Assembly: GCA_021775195.1 (NCBI GenBank)
Contig: JAJFIG010000494.1
Coordinates: 1 to 8,936 of the forward strand
Reading direction: 5' to 3'
DNA from: Rhodospirillales bacterium
GTDB taxonomy: Bacteria; Pseudomonadota; Alphaproteobacteria; Rhodospirillales; 2-02-FULL-58-16
Length of the DNA: 8,936 nt
The position numbers were made by a program, and so were the translations under genes. Shown here piece by piece: positions 6,281-8,936 of this stretch. The notes under the pieces are model-generated. The model was not told the DNA's origin. It ran no database searches and saw only the letters and a program-made list of their open reading frames with translations. Position 1 is the first letter of the stretch. Each line of letters opens with the position of its first letter.

Positions 6281-7603
6281 ATGGACGACATCTTCCATCC
6301 CGATTTCACCACCGACCCCTATTGGTGGGAGGCCGCCGCCCCGACCACCGAGGGCTCCCAGCCGCCTCCCGAGGAAACCGACGTCGCCATCGTCGGCAGC
6401 GGCTACACGGGGCTGACGGCGGCCATTGAGCTTGCCGACCGGGGGCACCGGGTCACCGTCCTCGAGGCCCGTGACTTCGGTTATGGCGCCAGCACCCGCA
6501 ACGGCGGCCACGCCAGCAGCGGCTTCAATCTCGGCAAGGCATCGTCGAGCGCCAAACCCTCGCCCCTCGTCAAGCACCTCGGCCTCGAGCACTACAACCG
6601 CCTTCTCGGCGAGTCCGTCGACTCCCTTCTCGAGCTCGAGGCGGTGATCGAACGCGAGGCCATCGACTGCGACTACCAGCGCAGCGGCCGTTTCGCCGTC
6701 GCCTACACCCCCACCCACTTCAAGCAGCTTGTGAACAAGATGACGGCCCTCGACCCCGACGGGTCCGGCGGCTACCGGCTCGTCCCCCGCGAGCGCCAGC
6801 GGGACGAGATCGGCTCCGACTTCTACCACGGCGGCATCGTCGTCGAGCGTTCCGGCCGGCTCCATCCGGCCCTCTATCATCGCGGCCTTCTGCACGCCTG
6901 CCAACGCCGCGGCGTGAGCCTCTCGGCACGGACCCCGGTCACCGCCATCGCCGCCGACGGCACCGGGTTCCGGGTCAGGACCCCAACCGCCGAGCTTCGC
7001 GCCAATGAGGTCCTGCTCGCCACCAACGCCTATTCCCAGGAACCGAGCCCGTGGCTGCGCCGCCGGGTGATCCCGCTCGCAAGCTGCATGATCGCCACCG
7101 AGGAACTGGACCCCGAGGTCATCCGCCGCCTCAACCCCAACCGCCGGACCATCAACGACACCAAGCGCATCCTCAGCTATTTCCGCATTTCGCCGGACGG
7201 CAAGCGGCTGCTCTACGGCGGCCGCGAGAGCTTCTTTACAACGGACCCGCGCCAGTCGGGCCGCCTTCTCTACGCCCGCATGACCTCCGTCTATCCCCAG
7301 CTTGCCGGGGTCCGCATCACCCATTCATGGTCGGGCCTGGTCGCCATGTCCTTCGACCACCTGCCCCACATGGGCACCCACGACGGCATTCACTACTGTG
7401 CCGGCTGCAACGGCAGCGGCGTCGCCATGATGTCCTATCTCGGGCGCCGGGTGGGCCGCAAGATCGCCGGCGACAGCACCCCCAGCGCCTACGACGGCCT
7501 CCCCTTCCCGACCCGCCCCACCTACACCGGCACCCCGTGGTTCCTGCCCGCCGTCGGCGGCTACTACCGGGCCATGGACCGCCTCGACCGCTGGCGCACC
7601 TGA
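6281..7603 (+). CDS. FAD-dependent oxidoreductase, PuuB/OrdL (DAO) type
   Basis: This 440-residue flavoprotein of the D-amino acid oxidase (DAO) superfamily resembles gamma-glutamylputrescine oxidase. An extension of about 34 residues with YWWEAAAP precedes the dinucleotide fold at about 34-62 (VAIVGSGYTGLTAA; Gly39, Gly41, Gly44, with Glu62 for the ribose). Next comes GASTRNGG at 69-76, the RNGG signature of PuuB/OrdL proteins. SWSGLVAMSFDHLPHMG and then YCAGCNGSGV near the C-terminus form the second flavin-binding part. Members oxidise primary or secondary amines and release H2O2 or pass electrons onward; the substrate here is unknown. The ATG follows the ArgE-like stop by 9 bp, with an AGGGAC ribosome site overlapping that stop, so the two are translationally linked. 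The C-terminal YYRAMDRLDRW coding sequence recurs 1083 bp downstream as the end of a lost paralogue. Confidence 0.9.
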   Translation: MDDIFHPDFTTDPYWWEAAAPTTEGSQPPPEETDVAIVGSGYTGLTAAIELADRGHRVTVLEARDFGYGASTRNGGHASSGFNLGKASSSAKPSPLVKHLGLEHYNRLLGESVDSLLELEAVIEREAIDCDYQRSGRFAVAYTPTHFKQLVNKMTALDPDGSGGYRLVPRERQRDEIGSDFYHGGIVVERSGRLHPALYHRGLLHACQRRGVSLSARTPVTAIAADGTGFRVRTPTAELRANEVLLATNAYSQEPSPWLRRRVIPLASCMIATEELDPEVIRRLNPNRRTINDTKRILSYFRISPDGKRLLYGGRESFFTTDPRQSGRLLYARMTSVYPQLAGVRITHSWSGLVAMSFDHLPHMGTHDGIHYCAGCNGSGVAMMSYLGRRVGRKIAGDSTPSAYDGLPFPTRPTYTGTPWFLPAVGGYYRAMDRLDRWRT

Positions 7604-7608
7604 CGGCG
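7557..7608 (+). repeat. 3' end of the FAD oxidase gene, copy 1 of a direct repeat
   Basis: The last 47 bases of the gene plus five beyond match 8640-8691 at 48 of 52 positions by direct alignment, at a constant offset of 1083 bp. The four differences are one in the Arg codon and three just before the stop. Copy 1 belongs to an intact gene. Confidence 0.8.
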
Positions 7609-7870
7609 TCCCCGACCTGGGGTGCCAACACCAAAAACGTGTATCTCTTCCGGCGCCACGCCCTAAACGATATACTATTCCATCGCGACGCCCCTTCATC
7701 GGCCCGTTGGGGCTGATGAAAACGCGCCTCGCCCGGCAACCGCGAAAGCCCAAACCCGGCCCCATGGGAATGCCGGGCAGCGACGAAAAGGAATTACATA
7801 CTGTCCCCAGAATTTCGTGAAAGTACCATGGCAACCGCATCTTGATGAGCTTCCAAGGGGTTATTGAAAA
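7604..7870 (+). other. Intergenic stretch with two inverted repeats
   Basis: No gene is credible in these 267 bp. One hairpin pairs 7696-7705 with 7710-7719 (TCATCGGCCC, loop GTTG, GGGCTGATGA; one G-U). A second inverted repeat, GCCCGGCA (7731-7738) with TGCCGGGC (7771-7778), encloses a 32-base loop. Neither has a T run, so I do not call them terminators. They may be the remains of a repeat element or a structured RNA. From about 7791 the composition turns AT-rich and the sequence belongs to the island that follows. An AGGGG ribosome site (7856-7860) precedes the next gene. Confidence 0.45.
7791..7808 (+). repeat. Left boundary repeat of the AT-rich island
   Basis: GAATTACATACTGTCCCC matches in inverse orientation the repeat at 8365-8384: the two share GGGGACA and an AATT end, with a less conserved middle. 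TGTCCCC-type repeats of this appearance often flank or accompany Y1 (REP-associated/IS200-like) transposase elements; that link is from memory of the pattern, not shown here. Confidence 0.5.
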
Positions 7871-8344
7871 ATGCGTGACGAAGATTTACTCGCGCACTTT
7901 CGCGCGATGAAATGTAATGATCAGGACACCACTAATTTTGATTTTTTTGACTTCTTGCATGCACATGGATCCCCGCTTGATGCGCTGTTCTATTCCCGAC
8001 TGTTCTGGCCAGAGTTCGTCGATATCAACGGAATGGTTTTTTTGAAGGAGACGATCGAAGATGACGATGATAAAGATCGTTTGGATGAGGCGTTAAAGCA
8101 CTATGATGGTGATAAAACCAAAACTGAGCAGTCATTTAATACAACCGAGATACCTTTTCTATTTGGCAAAAACTCAGAAGAAATAACTGACGAAGAAGAC
8201 TTAGCACTTGCTGAGCGACTGGCGGAAATGTGGCAATATAAATTACAAAATATTTATCCAAATCGCAGATTTATTGTACAAATATTGTCAGAGGAAGAGA
8301 CGGGTGACGCAATTGCGGTTAGTTTCTATACGGAAAGAGTTTGA
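7871..8344 (+). CDS. AT-rich orphan gene, acidic protein of unknown function
   Basis: This 157-residue acidic, soluble protein has no signal peptide or membrane segment. I do not recognise a named family. Visible features are a helical start (DLLAHFRAMKC), an aromatic segment at about 22-55 (NFDFFDFLHAHG, then LFYSRLFWPEFVDINGMVF), an Asp-rich linker at about 63-90, and the helix LALAERLAEMWQYKLQNIYP at 111-130. It ends in strand-like NRRFIVQILSEEETGDAIAVSFYTERV. The wide use of A/T-ending codons is unlike every neighbour and points to recent acquisition. A small acidic cytoplasmic protein stranded without partners would suit an orphan immunity protein or antitoxin-like product, but nothing in the sequence proves that. 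The ATG at 7871 has AGGGG ten bases upstream. It is probably a real gene: the frame is intact and codon use is coherent. Confidence 0.75.
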   Translation: MRDEDLLAHFRAMKCNDQDTTNFDFFDFLHAHGSPLDALFYSRLFWPEFVDINGMVFLKETIEDDDDKDRLDEALKHYDGDKTKTEQSFNTTEIPFLFGKNSEEITDEEDLALAERLAEMWQYKLQNIYPNRRFIVQILSEEETGDAIAVSFYTERV

Positions 8345-8364
8345 ATAAAGGGAAAACAAAAAAA

Positions 8365-8384
8365 GGGGACACAACACTTAATTG
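8365..8384 (-). repeat. Right boundary repeat of the AT-rich island
   Basis: GGGGACACAACACTTAATTG follows a run of A and lies 21 bp after the orphan gene stop. Read on the minus strand it begins CAATTAAG and ends TGTCCCC, the inverse partner of 7791-7808. Composition returns to GC-rich immediately beyond it. Confidence 0.5.
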
Positions 8385-8413
8385 ACCCGACGCACCACCG
8401 AACACACACCCCC

Positions 8414-8637
8414 TCACCGAAACGCCTCGACCCTCTCCGGCATGAAGATATCCCTGTGCTCGGCGGCGATGGCGAGGATGAAGCGCTGCAGGCGGCGGAC
8501 GCTGGCGAAGCGCTGCAGTTCCTCGGGCACCAGCAGCCAGTAGGCGCGGACGAAGAAGTGCTCCCGGGTCAGGATCGGCACCAGGCGCTCGTCGTTCCAG
8601 GCCATGAAGTAGGGCGGCACCCCGAAGCCGCCGCCAT
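8414..8637 (-). pseudogene. LysR-type regulator, C-terminal remnant
   Basis: The frame read leftward from about 8637 gives some 74 residues resembling the last quarter of a LysR-type effector-binding domain. It begins DGGGFGVPPYFMAW (the usual GlG(I/V)...P turn), continues NDERLVPILTREHFFVRAYWLLVPEELQ, and ends with the helix SVRRLQRFILAIAAEH and the tail PERVEAFR before TGA at 8414. LysR proteins are about 300 residues, so the helix-turn-helix and most of the sensor domain are gone. The first in-frame start is a GTG at 8620 with nothing to support its use. The right end abuts the remnant of a second FAD oxidase pointing the other way. The intact gene probably controlled the adjacent catabolic genes; it is now almost certainly inactive. 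Confidence 0.7.
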
Positions 8638-8686
8638 CAGCGGCTACTACCGCGCCATGGACCGCCTCGACCGCTGGCGTAGTTGA
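8632..8686 (+). pseudogene. FAD oxidase paralogue, 3' remnant
   Basis: The frame ends SGYYRAMDRLDRWRS then TGA at 8686, against GGYYRAMDRLDRWRT in the intact oxidase. The nucleotide match is 48 of 52 over 8640-8691, and weaker similarity may begin a few bases earlier. Nothing upstream in this frame resembles an oxidase; it is the antisense of the lysR remnant. This is therefore only the tail of a second copy whose first ~420 codons are lost. It is followed after 56 bp by the GMC oxidoreductase, with which the full gene probably formed an operon. Confidence 0.75.
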
Positions 8687-8742
8687 CGGCGGCCCTTACG
8701 TCGTTTACCCGTTGGTCACCCCAACCCGTGGATGACCGCGCC

Positions 8743-8936
8743 ATGAAAAACCTGGGTACATTCGATTACGTCATCGTCGGTGCCGGCACCGCCGGCTGCG
8801 TCCTCGCCAACCGCCTGACCGAGGATGCGGGCACCACCGTCGCCCTGCTCGAGGCCGGCGGCAAGGACAACTACATCTGGATCCACATCCCCGTCGGTTA
8901 CCTCTACTGCATGGGCAATCCGCGCACCGACTGGGG
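8743..8936 (+). CDS. GMC-family oxidoreductase, N-terminal part only
   Basis: An open frame from ATG at 8743 runs off the right edge after 64 codons. It starts FDYVIVGAGTAGCVLANRL (GxGxxG at about 13-18), then TTVALLEAGG with Glu37 for the FAD ribose, then IPVGYLYCMGNPRTDW. This is the standard N-terminus of glucose-methanol-choline oxidoreductases of the choline/alcohol dehydrogenase type, which oxidise an alcohol to an aldehyde with FAD. The substrate cannot be told from this part. The ribosome site is weak. A GTG at 8728 is in frame and would add five residues (VDDRA); I prefer the ATG because MKN..FDYVIVGAG is the usual beginning. Its natural upstream promoter may have been removed with the lost oxidase/lysR segment. 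Confidence 0.88.
   Translation, partial: MKNLGTFDYVIVGAGTAGCVLANRLTEDAGTTVALLEAGGKDNYIWIHIPVGYLYCMGNPRTDW

Larger units (their letters stand above)
7791..8384 (+). mobile_element. Probable acquired AT-rich island bounded by inverted repeats
   Basis: About 594 bp with one gene. GC content is about 40% by hand count over three 60-base rows, against roughly 70% on both sides. The edges carry inverted GGGGACA...AATT repeats. No transposase is encoded, so it would be a non-autonomous cargo unit or a relic. It sits at a site where the oxidase locus is also rearranged. Confidence 0.45.

Noticed and set aside
5078..7324. A 748-codon open frame on the minus strand opposite the hydrolase and oxidase genes
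   Set aside because: It is antisense to two genes with complete catalytic motifs. Its composition (Gly/Ala/Asp/Val/Glu-rich) is what the reverse frame of GC-rich coding DNA gives. It has no recognisable domain.
7713..7742. GATGAAA...CCCGGCAACC pattern recalling part of a SAM-I riboswitch
   Set aside because: The rest of the SAM-I core is missing or in the wrong order, spacing is wrong and no methionine or SAM gene follows. A c-di-GMP (GEMM) reading of CAACCGCGAAAGC also lacks the conserved ACGCAAAGCC part.
8456..8686. A 76-codon plus-strand frame ending in the oxidase-like tail
   Set aside because: It is a chimera: the first part is the antisense of the lysR remnant and only the last ~17 codons are oxidase-derived. 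It is not a gene in its own right.

Overview
The window reads as chromosomal DNA of a GC-rich, polyhydroxyalkanoate-storing proteobacterium. The likeliest source is an alphaproteobacterium of the Rhodospirillales type. This is inferred from the strong G/C third-position bias, the phasin with PhaR-like TGCA operator sites, the PEP-CTERM (exosortase-sorted) protein, and the ArgE-like / D-amino-acid-oxidase-like / GMC oxidoreductase catabolic block. No marker gene fixes the genus.

Layout. (1) 1-1406, minus strand: an exported protein of unknown function that runs off the left edge, preceded by a cytoplasmic Sel1-repeat protein. (2) 1541-3163, plus strand and divergent from the Sel1 gene: a secreted or periplasmic ankyrin-repeat protein. 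(3) 3164-4275: a monocistronic PEP-CTERM gene with a textbook sigma-54 promoter, three copies of a 17-bp TGT-N11-ACA element upstream, and a strong terminator. (4) 4312-4803, minus strand: a phasin whose sigma-70-like promoter is flanked by two PhaR-type boxes. It converges on the PEP-CTERM gene and shares its terminator. (5) 5093-7603, plus strand: an M20 metallohydrolase of the ArgE type and a PuuB/OrdL-like FAD oxidase, 9 bp apart and clearly one operon. (6) 7604-8742: a rearranged stretch holding an AT-rich orphan gene (about 40% GC against roughly 70% around it) bracketed by inverted TGTCCCC-type repeats. Next come the 3' end of a broken lysR gene and the last ~50 bp of a second copy of the FAD oxidase. 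(7) 8743 to the right edge: the start of a GMC-family oxidoreductase.

How it fits together. Regions 5-7 look like a catabolic locus for an N-acylated or gamma-glutamylated amine or amino acid: a hydrolase, one or two flavin oxidases, an alcohol/aldehyde-type dehydrogenase, and a LysR regulator that is now broken. The lysR and second-oxidase remnants lie 3' end outward on either side of one junction. One deletion across an ancestral divergent lysR / oxidase pair would produce exactly that. The PEP-CTERM unit is the most informative regulatory piece: sigma-54 plus tandem upstream activator sites suggests a switchable surface protein controlled by an enhancer-binding protein of the PrsR type, which is not encoded in this window.

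I see no rRNA, tRNA, CRISPR array, transposase gene or recognisable defence system here.
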